Of a stretch of 64,000 nucleotides of DNA, positions 55,620 through 64,000 are shown piece by piece. The notes below the pieces were generated by a model. That model saw nothing but the letters and a program-made list of their open reading frames with translations. It made no database searches and was not told where the DNA came from. A program made the translations under genes and the position numbers. The first letter of the stretch is position 1, and each line of letters opens with the position of its first letter. This DNA comes from Idiomarina piscisalsi (GTDB lineage: Bacteria > Pseudomonadota > Gammaproteobacteria > Enterobacterales > Alteromonadaceae), in the NCBI RefSeq assembly GCF_002211765.1, contig NZ_CP022133.1, forward strand, positions 1,426,001-1,490,000, in the 5' to 3' direction.

Positions 55620-57149
55620 GTGGAAACAGGTACTCTGATATCACTAGCAGCGTATTTTATCGTCATGCTAGGTATTGGTCTTTACGCCTACAAAAAGTCA
55701 ACTGACTCAGTATCAGGTTACATGCTAGGTGGTCGAGGCCTCGGTCCTGGCGTTACCGCGTTATCTGCGGGTGCATCTGACATGAGTGGTTGGATGCTGA
55801 TGGGCTTACCCGGTGCAATTTATGTCTCAGGTGTCTCGCAGCTGTGGATTGCAGTGGGTCTGGTCATTGGCGCGTATCTTAACTACGTTATCGTAGCACC
55901 GCGTTTAAGAACCTATACCGAAGTCGCAAACGACTCCATCACGATTCCCGATTACTTTGCGAACCGCTTTAATGATAAAGGCCGCAGACTGCGTATATTC
56001 TCGTCTGTGGTTATTATTATCTTCTTTACTCTCTACACTTCAGCCAGTCTGGTTGCCGGAGGTAAGCTGTTCGACAGCTCATTCGGCATGGACTACACCA
56101 CAGGCCTCTGGGTAACAGCCGGTGTGGTATGTGCTTACACCCTGTTCGGCGGTTTCTTAGCGGTAAGCATGACGGACTTTGTTCAAGGCTGCATTATGTT
56201 CGTCGCTCTGGTTCTGGTGCCTATTGTCGCCTTTGCAGAGCTCGGTGGATACAGCAGTGTTGTGGGCCAAGTCGGTGAGATTAACCCTGACTTCCTGGCA
56301 TTCTTTAAGGATGGGGCAACCGGCGAAATACTGGGTACCTTAGGTATTATCTCGCTGCTTGCATGGGGCCTTGGTTATTTTGGTCAGCCGCACATTATTG
56401 TGCGTTTCATGGCGATTCGCTCAGTCAGTGATGTGAAAGCCGCACGCCGCATTGGTATCTCGTGGATGACGGTATCTATTATCGGTGCTATGGCAACAGG
56501 CTTCGTCGGCATTGCCTATGTTGCGGAAACCAAAATGAGTTTGCCGGATGCTGAAACTATTTTCATTATTTTCTCGCAGTTCTTATTCCACCCATTAATT
56601 GGTGGTTTCCTGCTGGCGGCAATTCTGGCAGCCATTATGAGTACCATTTCTTCACAGCTACTGGTTAGCTCGAGCTCGCTGACGGAAGACTTTTATAAAG
56701 CCTTCTTACGTAAAGACGCGAGTGAAAAAGAGCTGGTATTCGTCGGTCGTATGTCTGTATTGGCGGTTTCATTAGTGGCTATTTGGTTAGCGTGGAACCC
56801 AGAGAACACCATTCTAAGCCTGGTTAGTAACGCATGGGCCGGCTTCGGCGCCGCATTTGGTCCTGTGGTTATTCTGAGTCTGTTCTGGAAACGCATGAAC
56901 CGTAATGGTGCTCTTGCTGGTATGTTGGCAGGTGCTATTACAGTGCTATTCTGGATTTACGGTCCAACTTTCGGTGGCGAACAGCTATCTGCTTACGTCT
57001 ACGAAATTGTACCAGGCTTCATCTTATCTACACTGGCTATCATCATTTTCAGCAAAGTCACTGCTGAACCAGAGAAAGAGCTACAAGATAAGTTCGAAGA
57101 AATGGAAAGCGTTATCGATGATTACTATCACGGTGACAAAAAAGGCTAA
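55620..57149 (+). CDS. putP: Sodium/proline symporter
   Basis: A 509-residue inner-membrane symporter (SSS family, E. coli PutP 502) with about 13 helices. LGGRGLGPGVTALSAGASDMSGWMLMGLPGA and the sodium-binding region SSQLLVSSSSLTEDFY are conserved. Imports proline as nutrient and osmoprotectant. It starts at GTG behind CAGGAG; the nearby ATG at 55618 is out of frame. No putA lies beside it. Confidence 0.95.
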   Translation: METGTLISLAAYFIVMLGIGLYAYKKSTDSVSGYMLGGRGLGPGVTALSAGASDMSGWMLMGLPGAIYVSGVSQLWIAVGLVIGAYLNYVIVAPRLRTYTEVANDSITIPDYFANRFNDKGRRLRIFSSVVIIIFFTLYTSASLVAGGKLFDSSFGMDYTTGLWVTAGVVCAYTLFGGFLAVSMTDFVQGCIMFVALVLVPIVAFAELGGYSSVVGQVGEINPDFLAFFKDGATGEILGTLGIISLLAWGLGYFGQPHIIVRFMAIRSVSDVKAARRIGISWMTVSIIGAMATGFVGIAYVAETKMSLPDAETIFIIFSQFLFHPLIGGFLLAAILAAIMSTISSQLLVSSSSLTEDFYKAFLRKDASEKELVFVGRMSVLAVSLVAIWLAWNPENTILSLVSNAWAGFGAAFGPVVILSLFWKRMNRNGALAGMLAGAITVLFWIYGPTFGGEQLSAYVYEIVPGFILSTLAIIIFSKVTAEPEKELQDKFEEMESVIDDYYHGDKKG

Positions 57150-57173
57150 ATAACAACAGGCCTTAAACCTATA

Positions 57174-57206
57174 AAAAGACCAGCCTATCGTGCTGGTCTT
57201 TTTTGT
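57174..57206 (+). terminator. Rho-independent terminator after putP
   Basis: An 11-base-pair stem AAAAGACCAGC / GCTGGTCTTTT around CTATCGT, followed by TTTTG. It ends the putP transcript. Confidence 0.88.
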
Positions 57207-57257
57207 TTCTAACTGTCGGTCTATAGTGAATACAACACAGTTAACAAGGTAAACACT

Positions 57258-58967
57258 ATGGCACGATTGAATATTATCGCTTCAGCCGCTCTCGCTTTTA
57301 CATGCGCGGCGTCTACCCTACCCGCTGCGGCCAGTGACCGTATAACAGGTCATCACTTTGCCACTCGCTCGGAAGCTATGGCACCAACGGCAATGGCGGC
57401 GACGAGTCAACCGTTAGCCACTCAAGTCGCACTGGATATTATGCAGGAAGGCGGAAATGCGATTGATGCCGCCATTGCAGCCAACGCAGTACTCGGCTTA
57501 GTTGAACCGACCGGAAATGGTATAGGTGGTGATTTATTTGCCATTGTATGGGATGCCGAATCAGAAAAACTCTATGGACTCAATGCCTCAGGCCGTTCTC
57601 CAAAAAGTTTGTCGCTGAAGTACTTTAAAGAAAACGGCTATGAGTCAATTCCTCCTCGTGGCGTACTACCGCTATCGGTTCCTGGTGCCGTCGATGGCTG
57701 GTTTGAACTTCATGACCGTTTCGGTCAATTGGACATGAAGAACGTGCTGCAACCGGCTATTAACTACGCAGAGTCCGGCTTTCCGGTGACTGAAGTTATT
57801 GCCTACTACATGGATCGAAACGCCGCAGTACTCGCTGACCAACCCGGGTTCGCTGACGTGTTTATGAAAGACGGCGACGTCCCTGAAAAAGGCGAGCGCT
57901 TTAAAAACCCCGACTTAGCTAACACTTACAAACTGTTGGCCAATAAAGGTCGTGACGCATTCTATAAAGGCGAAATTGCCCGTACTATCGACGAGTTTGT
58001 CGAGAAACACGGGGGCTTTCTGTCATACGAAGATTTAGCAGAGCATGAATCGACTTGGGTTAACCCTGTTTCTACTAATTATCGCGGATATAATCTTTGG
58101 GAGTTACCTCCTAACACCCAAGGTATAGCAGCGCAGCAAATACTCAATATACTTGAGCAATATGACCTGAGTGCCATGGGCTTTGACAGTCCTGAGTATA
58201 TTCATCATTTTGTCGAGGCTAAGAAGCTAGCATTTGAGGATCGTGCAAAATACTATTCTGATCCAGCATTTCACGATGTGCCGGTAGAAGGTTTATTAGA
58301 TAAAGGTTACGCCAAGGAGCGCGCTGAACTCATTAACCCAAACAAAGCAGGCCGCTCATACGAGCCGGGTAATCCACCGACAGAAGGCGATACCATTTAT
58401 TTAACAACCGCTGACAAAGACGGCAATATGGTCTCGCTCATTCAAAGTAACTACCGGGGGATGGGCTCAGGAGTGACACCAACAGGCCTAGGCTTTGTTT
58501 TGCAGAACCGCGGCGAACTGTTTGCACTGGATGCGAATCATCGCAATGTGTTTAAACCAGGCAAACGCCCTTTCCACACCATCATTCCCGCTTTTGTGAC
58601 CAAAGACGGGAAACCATTAATGAGTTACGGCGTTATGGGCGGCGCCACACAACCTCAAATGCATGCACAAATTCTTATTAACATGATTGATTTTGGCATG
58701 AACCTGCAAGAAGCCGGCGATGCGCCTCGCATTCTGCATACAGGTTCAAGCCAGCCAACTGGCTCTGTCATGTCCGACGGCGGTGTTGTCAGTCTGGAAA
58801 ACGGCTTCTCTAAGAACACTCGACGCGAACTGATAAAAATGGGACATACGCTGCAGGAAGCAGTCGGTCCTTATGGCGGCTATCAGGCTATTTGGAAAGA
58901 CCACGAACAGGATGTTTATATTGGCGCCTCTGAAAGCCGCAAAGACGGGCACGCAGCTGGCTATTAA
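57258..58967 (+). CDS. Gamma-glutamyltransferase family protein (second copy)
   Basis: A 569-residue exported Ntn-hydrolase with a signal peptide (ALAFTCAASTLPAAAS). The self-cleavage site aligns at the Thr of GDTIYLTTADKDGNMVSL, where the usual Thr-Thr-His is Thr-Ile-Tyr, the pattern of the acylase-like (YwrD) branch rather than classic GGT. Its substrate could be another gamma-glutamyl or acyl amide. Not a recent copy of the gene at 32-33.8 kb; the two differ throughout. Own promoter region after a terminator. Confidence 0.88.
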   Translation: MARLNIIASAALAFTCAASTLPAAASDRITGHHFATRSEAMAPTAMAATSQPLATQVALDIMQEGGNAIDAAIAANAVLGLVEPTGNGIGGDLFAIVWDAESEKLYGLNASGRSPKSLSLKYFKENGYESIPPRGVLPLSVPGAVDGWFELHDRFGQLDMKNVLQPAINYAESGFPVTEVIAYYMDRNAAVLADQPGFADVFMKDGDVPEKGERFKNPDLANTYKLLANKGRDAFYKGEIARTIDEFVEKHGGFLSYEDLAEHESTWVNPVSTNYRGYNLWELPPNTQGIAAQQILNILEQYDLSAMGFDSPEYIHHFVEAKKLAFEDRAKYYSDPAFHDVPVEGLLDKGYAKERAELINPNKAGRSYEPGNPPTEGDTIYLTTADKDGNMVSLIQSNYRGMGSGVTPTGLGFVLQNRGELFALDANHRNVFKPGKRPFHTIIPAFVTKDGKPLMSYGVMGGATQPQMHAQILINMIDFGMNLQEAGDAPRILHTGSSQPTGSVMSDGGVVSLENGFSKNTRRELIKMGHTLQEAVGPYGGYQAIWKDHEQDVYIGASESRKDGHAAGY

Positions 58968-58986
58968 AGAACACGTTTAAAAGTTT

Positions 58987-59010
58987 GGGCGCCGCTTAAC
59001 CGCGGCGCTC
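58987..59010 (-). terminator. Hairpin at the end of the rssA-like gene
   Basis: GCGCCGC-TTAACC-GCGGCGC is a 7-base stem; the stop codon lies in the loop. The T-run after it is weak (AAACTTTT), so termination may be partial. Confidence 0.45.
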
Positions 59011-59973
59011 TCGGTATAACTCAATTTCATCCATGATCAAATCACGCATCCGTGTAGTCGTGTCATAACCAATATCAATCGCTTCCTGCCCACGATAAAA
59101 CTCCATAATACCGATGTGGCCAAGTTTGGGCTGCACTAAAATATCCGGCGGATCGCCCGCCATACGAGCCTTAGTAATACGCTCCTGCATAATATCAATA
59201 GAACTTGCCATGACACTAAACATACCTGGAGCTTTATGCCCATTACTTTTAAAACGCTCTTTAAAGCTATCTAAGTATTCTTTACTGCCCGACCACAGGT
59301 TATCGAAAAAGCCATTATCGTCTTCCGCATGTCTTTCTATTTCCGCTTTTTCCTTCTCAAGTTGTTCAGCCTCTGTTTGCGGCGGAATACTGCGACCTCT
59401 TTTCTCTACCGCCCGGGAGTTCAACTGAGAGTTCAAATGCACGGCTATAACAAAGTCAGCACCCAAGGCGCGACACAGGGACACTGGAACAGGGTTAACC
59501 AGTCCACCATCAATTAACCAGCGCCCGTCAAACGCTTTGGGAGAGAGAACGCCCGGCATAGCGCAGGAAGCTCTCGATGCGTCGTATAAATCCCCTTTAC
59601 GTAACCAAATTTCACGGCCACTGTAGAGGTCTGTTGCCACCGCACCATAAGTAATAGGCAGGTCTTCAATATTTCGTTGACCGAACTCCTCCCGAGCATG
59701 GTTAAATACTTTTTCACCGCCAATAATGCCGCCCTGATTAAAGCCAAAGTCCAGTAGGTTGAAAACTTCCCAGCGACTCATGCCCTGCACCCATTGCTCT
59801 ATTTCAGCCAGGCGGCCAGACGCATAACCCGCTCCAACTAGTGAGCCAATGGAGGTACCTGCCACCATATTAATGCGCACACCCATTTCTTCGAGGGCTT
59901 TAATAACCCCAATATGTGACCAACCACGAGCCGCTCCAGAGCCTAGAGCTAATGCAACTTTCACTTCCGACAT
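58996..59973 (-). CDS. rssA: Patatin-like phospholipase family protein (RssA-like)
   Basis: A 325-residue cytoplasmic patatin with a Ser-Asp dyad: GTSIGS (Ser41) and DGG (Asp155), plus the oxyanion loop GSGAARGWSH. E. coli RssA is a related uncharacterised protein. A charged linker (about 195-230) is longer than in short patatins. It stands alone, divergent from the dGTPase gene. Confidence 0.88.
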   Translation of the reverse strand: MSEVKVALALGSGAARGWSHIGVIKALEEMGVRINMVAGTSIGSLVGAGYASGRLAEIEQWVQGMSRWEVFNLLDFGFNQGGIIGGEKVFNHAREEFGQRNIEDLPITYGAVATDLYSGREIWLRKGDLYDASRASCAMPGVLSPKAFDGRWLIDGGLVNPVPVSLCRALGADFVIAVHLNSQLNSRAVEKRGRSIPPQTEAEQLEKEKAEIERHAEDDNGFFDNLWSGSKEYLDSFKERFKSNGHKAPGMFSVMASSIDIMQERITKARMAGDPPDILVQPKLGHIGIMEFYRGQEAIDIGYDTTTRMRDLIMDEIELYRERRG

Positions 59974-60052
59974 GTGATTTTTCCCACTTTTTTAATTTGT
60001 TTAAGTATCGTACTATGATTACTGAGTTTTCAACAACCTACCTGAGCTATCT

Positions 60053-61363
60053 ATGCCCTGGACTGACCGTCAAGTTAACACATCAAGCACGCGACCCAAT
60101 GACACCCGTACCCCATTCCAGCGAGATAAAGCCAGAATATTGCATAGCGCAGCATTTAGACGGCTGCAGGCAAAAACTCAGGTTATGTACGTGGGTATGC
60201 ACGACTTTCCAAGAACTCGCTTAACCCACTCATTAGAGGCTAGCCAAATTGGAGCAAGCCTTATTGTTCATTTAAGTCACCGGCACCCTGAGCTTTCAGC
60301 GTCTCTTGAGTTCTCAGAACCATTATTAGAGTCTCTGTGCTTAGCGCATGACATTGGACATCCGCCTTTTGGACATGGCGGTGAAATTGCTTTGAACTAC
60401 ATGATGCGCAATAACGGTGGCTTTGAGGGTAACGGCCAAACTTTCCGTATAGTCACCAAACTTGAAGCCTACACGCCAGAGCATGGCATGAATTTGACCC
60501 GTCGTACTTTACTCGGGCTATTGAAATACCCTGTTCTAGCCAGCCAGGTTCGCTGCGAACAATTACCTGAAGATGTCAGTAACTTTAAGCATTTACCGAC
60601 CCGGCAATGGTTACCCCCTAAAGCCTTATATAACGATGACACAGCCCAATTAGACTGGGTGCTTGCCCCATTATCGACTAGTGACAAACAAGCCTTTCAG
60701 TCACTTTCAGCAGAGCCACAAACCACTAAACACGGCCGCAGCGCTTTAAAAAGCGTTGATGCGTCTATTATGGAAGCAGCCGATGATATTGCCTATGGTG
60801 TACATGACCTAGAAGACGCCATAGTTGTTGGTCTTATTCAGCGTGAGCACTGGATGAAGTATATGTTTGACAGGTTGCAGTCTTTAGAAAGCGCTCTGTC
60901 TGGCTTTAACGCTGAATCACTGACTCATGCACTGTTTTCTGATGATCATTATGAACGCAAAGGCGCCATTGGTAGTTTGGTCAACCGCCTGGTTACTTCC
61001 GCAACCTTGATAAAAACAGACAACGACTTTGAATGTCCGTTGTTACAGTATCAAGTTGCACTTGGAGATGCCGAGAAGCAGCTGCTTAATGCATTAAAAG
61101 AATTCATTTTCAAGTGGGTTATTCGCAAACCTGAAATGCAGGCGCAGGAGTTTAAAGGGCAGCAAATAGTCATGGAGCTATTTGATGTGCTTTCTGTCGA
61201 GCCAGAAAGACTGCTTCCAGCAAATACTCGCTTACGCTACCTGCACGAGCAAGAGCATGGAAACAATGCCCCTCGGGTTATTTCAGATTACTTATCCGGC
61301 ATGACCGACGCTTATGCGGCAAAACTGTATCAACAACTCTTTGCAATAAATCCCTCAATTTAA
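60053..61363 (+). CDS. Deoxyguanosinetriphosphate triphosphohydrolase-like (HD) protein
   Basis: A 436-residue HD-domain enzyme of the dGTPase family, which removes triphosphate from dNTPs. The metal ligands are H59 (RLTHSLEAS), H99 and D100 (LAHDIGHPPFGHGGE), and a later Asp in ADDIAYGVHDLEDA. Typical RRLQAKTQVM precedes. Some family members guard against phage or keep the dNTP pool; which job applies is unknown. Tail to tail with recA, sharing a terminator. Confidence 0.9.
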   Translation: MPWTDRQVNTSSTRPNDTRTPFQRDKARILHSAAFRRLQAKTQVMYVGMHDFPRTRLTHSLEASQIGASLIVHLSHRHPELSASLEFSEPLLESLCLAHDIGHPPFGHGGEIALNYMMRNNGGFEGNGQTFRIVTKLEAYTPEHGMNLTRRTLLGLLKYPVLASQVRCEQLPEDVSNFKHLPTRQWLPPKALYNDDTAQLDWVLAPLSTSDKQAFQSLSAEPQTTKHGRSALKSVDASIMEAADDIAYGVHDLEDAIVVGLIQREHWMKYMFDRLQSLESALSGFNAESLTHALFSDDHYERKGAIGSLVNRLVTSATLIKTDNDFECPLLQYQVALGDAEKQLLNALKEFIFKWVIRKPEMQAQEFKGQQIVMELFDVLSVEPERLLPANTRLRYLHEQEHGNNAPRVISDYLSGMTDAYAAKLYQQLFAINPSI

Positions 61364-61392
61364 AAGGCCCCGGATACATCCAGGGCCTTTTT
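61362..61392. terminator. Bidirectional terminator between the dGTPase gene and recA
   Basis: The stem AAAAGGCCC / GGGCCTTTT with an inner GGAT-AC-ATCC has an A-run on one side and a T-run on the other, between two convergent genes. Confidence 0.82.
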
Positions 61393-61415
61393 ACTTTCAT
61401 CATTAACAATTCAAC

Positions 61416-62498
61416 TTACAAAACATTGTCATCGCTTGGCTCTGGAGAGTTTTCTGCTTCTTTTGCAGCCGCTCTCTCTGCTTCACGATCTTCTTTTGTT
61501 TTCTTTTCAGGCTTAGACAGCAAGAGTTCACGTATTCTGCTTTCCAATTCATCCGCTATTTTAGGGTTTTCTTGCAAGAACTTCATTGAGTTTGCTTTGC
61601 CCTGGCCAATTTTATCGCCTTTATAGCTGTACCAAGCCCCCGCTTTATCAACCATCTTGTGTTTAACACCCAAGTCAATCAACTCACCCTCTTTAGAGAT
61701 GCCCTTACCATACAAAATTTGGAAGTTTGCTTCTTTAAACGGAGGTGCAACCTTGTTCTTAACCACTTTCACACGAGTTTCGTTACCGACAACTTCATCA
61801 CCTTCTTTCAAAGCACCCGTACGGCGAATATCCAAACGAACAGAGGAATAAAATTTCAGTGCGTTACCACCGGTTGTGGTTTCCGGGTTACCGAACATCA
61901 CACCAATTTTCATACGAATCTGGTTGATGAAAATACACATGGTGTTCGACTTTTTAATATTTGACGTTAATTTACGAAGCGCTTGTGACATTAAACGAGC
62001 CTGCAAGCCAACATGACTATCACCCATTTCGCCTTCTATCTCGGCCTTAGGTGTTAAGGCAGCTACCGAGTCAACAATCACAACGTCAACAGCACCGGAA
62101 CGAACCAACATATCGCAAATTTCCAGTGCTTGCTCTCCCGTATCAGGCTGAGACACAAGCAAGTCATCTACGTTAACGCCTAGAGCTTCAGCGTAGATAG
62201 GATCGAGTGCGTGCTCGGCATCAACAAAAGCGCAGGTTTTCCCCATTTTTTGGGCTTCAGCAATAACCTCTAAAGTCATTGTCGTTTTACCACTAGACTC
62301 CGGTCCGTAAATTTCTATCACTCGTCCAAAAGGTAAACCACCAATGCCAAGAGCAATATCTAGCCCTAAAGAACCTGTTGAAACAGAGGCAATATCCAAC
62401 GTCTGGTTGTCACCCAACCGCATGATAGATCCTTTACCAAATTGACGTTCAATTTGCCCGAGCGCTGCATCCAACGCTTTTTGACGATCATTGCTCAT
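61416..62498 (-). CDS. recA: Recombinase A
   Basis: The central protein of homologous recombination and SOS induction, 360 residues (E. coli 353). Walker [10 protein letters not shown] (65-73), [13 protein letters not shown], the L2 loop [17 protein letters not shown] outline and an acidic C-terminal tail are present. The gene has an SOS promoter directly upstream. No recX follows; the next gene is convergent. Confidence 0.98.
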   Translation of the reverse strand: MSNDRQKALDAALGQIERQFGKGSIMRLGDNQTLDIASVSTGSLGLDIALGIGGLPFGRVIEIYGPESSGKTTMTLEVIAEAQKMGKTCAFVDAEHALDPIYAEALGVNVDDLLVSQPDTGEQALEICDMLVRSGAVDVVIVDSVAALTPKAEIEGEMGDSHVGLQARLMSQALRKLTSNIKKSNTMCIFINQIRMKIGVMFGNPETTTGGNALKFYSSVRLDIRRTGALKEGDEVVGNETRVKVVKNKVAPPFKEANFQILYGKGISKEGELIDLGVKHKMVDKAGAWYSYKGDKIGQGKANSMKFLQENPKIADELESRIRELLLSKPEKKTKEDREAERAAAKEAENSPEPSDDNVL

Positions 62499-62532
62499 TT
62501 TAAGCTCCGCATTAATTACTGGTTTTATACAC

Positions 62533-62560
62533 AGTATACTGTACGTTTTTACAGTATCAA
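62533..62560 (-). promoter_or_regulatory. recA promoter with LexA box
   Basis: On the minus strand TTGATA (-35) and TATACT (-10) are 16 bases apart and enclose the LexA box TACTGTACGTTTTTACAGTA (62537-62556; CTGT-N8-ACAG with extended arms). This is the arrangement of the E. coli recA promoter almost base for base. A further palindrome ACAGTATACTGT (62531-62542) overlaps the -10. Confidence 0.9.
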
Positions 62561-62605
62561 GTGTTCATTAAAAAGTTTTATAAAGTGACAGCTAACTTAC
62601 TGTAA

Positions 62606-63103
62606 TCAAAACTGATTTATTGCCTTCGTTAGGACTTCATCGATGGTTTGGCTTCTCACCTTTTGTCTATTCCCCGCGAACGTTTGCGACCAAACCTCCT
62701 CGCAACCGGGTCCAACTAAAGCCATCCAAACCAGTCCCACCGGCTTCTCGACAGTACCACCGCCGGGCCCTGCCACACCACTGACCGCAATAGCCCAGGA
62801 CGTATTGCATTGAGCCTGGGCGCCAAGTGCCATTTGTTTCACACACTCCGCTGACACAGCCCCATCTTTTTCAAGCGTTCTCTGACTCACATTCAGTAGC
62901 TGTCGCTTCAGGTCGTTAGTATAGGTGATTAATCCGCCATTAAACCAAGCAGAACTTCCCGCCACTTCCGTAATAGCGTATCCTATTCCCCCTCCGGTAC
63001 AGGACTCTGCAGTGGCAATTGTTTGCTGTTTTTCCAACAAGCATTGACCGAGCTGTTCCGCGAGTTCTAAGGTTTGCGGCGTAATAACTGTGGTTGTTAC
63101 CAT
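62606..63103 (-). CDS. pncC: Nicotinamide-nucleotide amidase (PncC/CinA C-terminal domain)
   Basis: Deamidates NMN to nicotinate mononucleotide in NAD salvage. It is 165 residues, with the active-site [20 protein letters not shown] and [21 protein letters not shown]. The ATG at 63103 follows GGAG by eight bases; the frame is open upstream to 63220 but would cross the mutS start. Upstream of recA as in many gammaproteobacteria; divergent from mutS. Confidence 0.93.
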   Translation of the reverse strand: MVTTTVITPQTLELAEQLGQCLLEKQQTIATAESCTGGGIGYAITEVAGSSAWFNGGLITYTNDLKRQLLNVSQRTLEKDGAVSAECVKQMALGAQAQCNTSWAIAVSGVAGPGGGTVEKPVGLVWMALVGPGCEEVWSQTFAGNRQKVRSQTIDEVLTKAINQF

Positions 63104-63135
63104 AACATTGGCTCCAGATAAAAATAACTCAACTA

Positions 63136-64000
63136 TGCCTGATTTTTCTGAAAAACATATCCAATCACATACCCCAATGATGCAGCAATACTTACGTATA
63201 AAAGCGCAACATACGGACATGCTTTTATTCTATCGTATGGGGGATTTTTATGAGCTATTTTTCGACGACGCAAAACGTTCAGCAGAACTTCTCGATATTT
63301 CGCTGACCGCTCGCGGACAAAGCAACGGCGAGCCCATTCCAATGGCCGGCGTTCCCTACCACGCGGTTGAAAACTATTTAGCGCGACTCGTCAATTTAGG
63401 TGAGTCTGTCGCTATTTGTGAGCAAATTGGCGACCCTGCCACGAGCAAAGGGCCTGTCGAACGCAAGGTCGTTCGCATTGTTACGCCGGGTACAGTAACC
63501 GATGAGTCGCTACTGACCGAACGACAACAAAAACTGTTAGTCGCTATATCGGCCTTGAAAGACGACCTGTATGCAATTTCTAGTCTAGAGCTTAGCAGCG
63601 GACGTTTTTGGTTAACGCAAGCTAACTCCCACGAACAACTTGCCGCAGAAATGCAACGTCTGGAACCGGCCGAGTTGCTGTATCCCGATACCATGTCACT
63701 GGCCGGATTACCGCTTGCTAAGGCGAACTGCAAACGCCGTCCAACCTGGGAGTTTGAACAAACAACCGCATTCGAATTATTAACTCGACAGTTCGCTACG
63801 CAGCACTTGGAAGGTTTTGGGCTTAAAGCTGACGAACCAACACTAGGCGCGGCAGGGGCTATTCTTCACTATGTAAAAGAAACTCAGCGCTCGGCGTTAC
63901 CGCATATCCAGTCGATTGTTACAGAGCACCCTAGTGATGCCCTTATTCTAGATGCAGCTACTCGCCGTAACCTTGAATTACAACAAAGCCTGGGCGACGC
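63136..64000 (+). CDS. mutS: DNA mismatch repair protein MutS, N-terminal part (continues past the right edge)
   Basis: The mismatch-recognition ATPase of repair. Only 288 codons are in the window. The mismatch-reading motif [10 protein letters not shown] (F38 and E40 here; F36 and E38 in E. coli), [16 protein letters not shown] and [12 protein letters not shown] are intact, and the connector domain is under way at the edge. The ATG is 32 bases from the divergent pncC start; no strong Shine-Dalgarno is visible. Confidence 0.96.

Noticed and set aside
62531..62542. ACAGTATACTGT as a second LexA box
   Set aside because: The half-sites face the wrong way and are too close; LexA needs CTGT-N8-ACAG. 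Noted only as a palindrome over the -10.
63104..63220. Longer N terminus for PncC
   Set aside because: It would run across the mutS start and add residues not typical of the family; the ATG at 63103 has a good site.
1..64000. Search by eye for tRNA genes, CRISPR repeats, insertion sequences, prophage genes or att-like repeats
   Set aside because: None was found; the genes are typical chromosomal ones with short gaps and even composition.

Overview
The window looks like chromosomal DNA of a marine gammaproteobacterium of the Alteromonadales, most like Idiomarina. This is an inference from gene content and order, moderate base composition and the near-absence of sugar-catabolic genes next to many peptidase and amino-acid genes; it was not tested by a search. 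The region is densely coded on both strands: 59 apparently intact genes (two cut by the window edges) and one frameshifted gene. I see no tRNA, rRNA, CRISPR array, insertion sequence or prophage. No gap between genes reaches 300 bases; the longest is about 220 bases, upstream of the hydroxyphenylpyruvate dioxygenase gene.

Left part (1-9.8 kb): a red-light sensing unit, heme oxygenase plus a bacteriophytochrome fused to a GGDEF diguanylate cyclase, with a third gene coupled by TAATG that runs off the left edge. It is followed by a chemoreceptor, a HIT protein, a small hydrolase, a periplasmic solute-binding-like protein, a membrane-anchored glutaredoxin-like protein, a luciferase-family oxidoreductase, and asnA divergent from asnC.

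9.8-21.5 kb: a secreted M14 carboxypeptidase, a small DUF1328 membrane protein, a three-gene set of CstA transporter, a small Cys-Cys-ending protein and an ArsA/Get3-like ATPase, a zinc-type alcohol dehydrogenase gene broken by one base, and an acrAB-type efflux operon with an AcrR-type operator between its -35 and -10 boxes but no repressor gene alongside.

21.5-36.9 kb: mostly housekeeping and protein-processing genes: M28 peptidase, DUF192 protein, SelO AMPylase, YvcK-like protein, dcd, mrp/apbC, metG, a PilZ protein, hspQ, hinT, a gamma-glutamyltransferase, a rhombosortase and an S9 prolyl oligopeptidase-family enzyme.

37-45.2 kb: a nearly complete phenylalanine/tyrosine degradation region. 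phhA and phhB convert Phe to Tyr; hpd, hmgA, a fumarylacetoacetase and maiA take 4-hydroxyphenylpyruvate to fumarate and acetoacetate; a TyrR-family regulator lies between them with candidate TyrR boxes. Only the aromatic aminotransferase is missing here. A methionine gamma-lyase gene is directly upstream of phhA.

45.3-57.2 kb: the envelope-stress block pspABC-ycjX-ycjF, with pspF divergent and overlapping the first gene of a complete sapABCDF ABC-transporter operon, then putP for proline uptake. 57-64 kb: a second gamma-glutamyltransferase, an RssA-like patatin, a dGTPase-family protein, recA with an SOS promoter very like that of E. coli, pncC, and the start of mutS running off the right edge.

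Together the genes fit an organism that breaks down protein outside and inside the cell and lives on the amino acids (M14, M28 and S9 peptidases, two gamma-glutamyltransferases, CstA, PutP, methionine lyase, Phe/Tyr catabolism).
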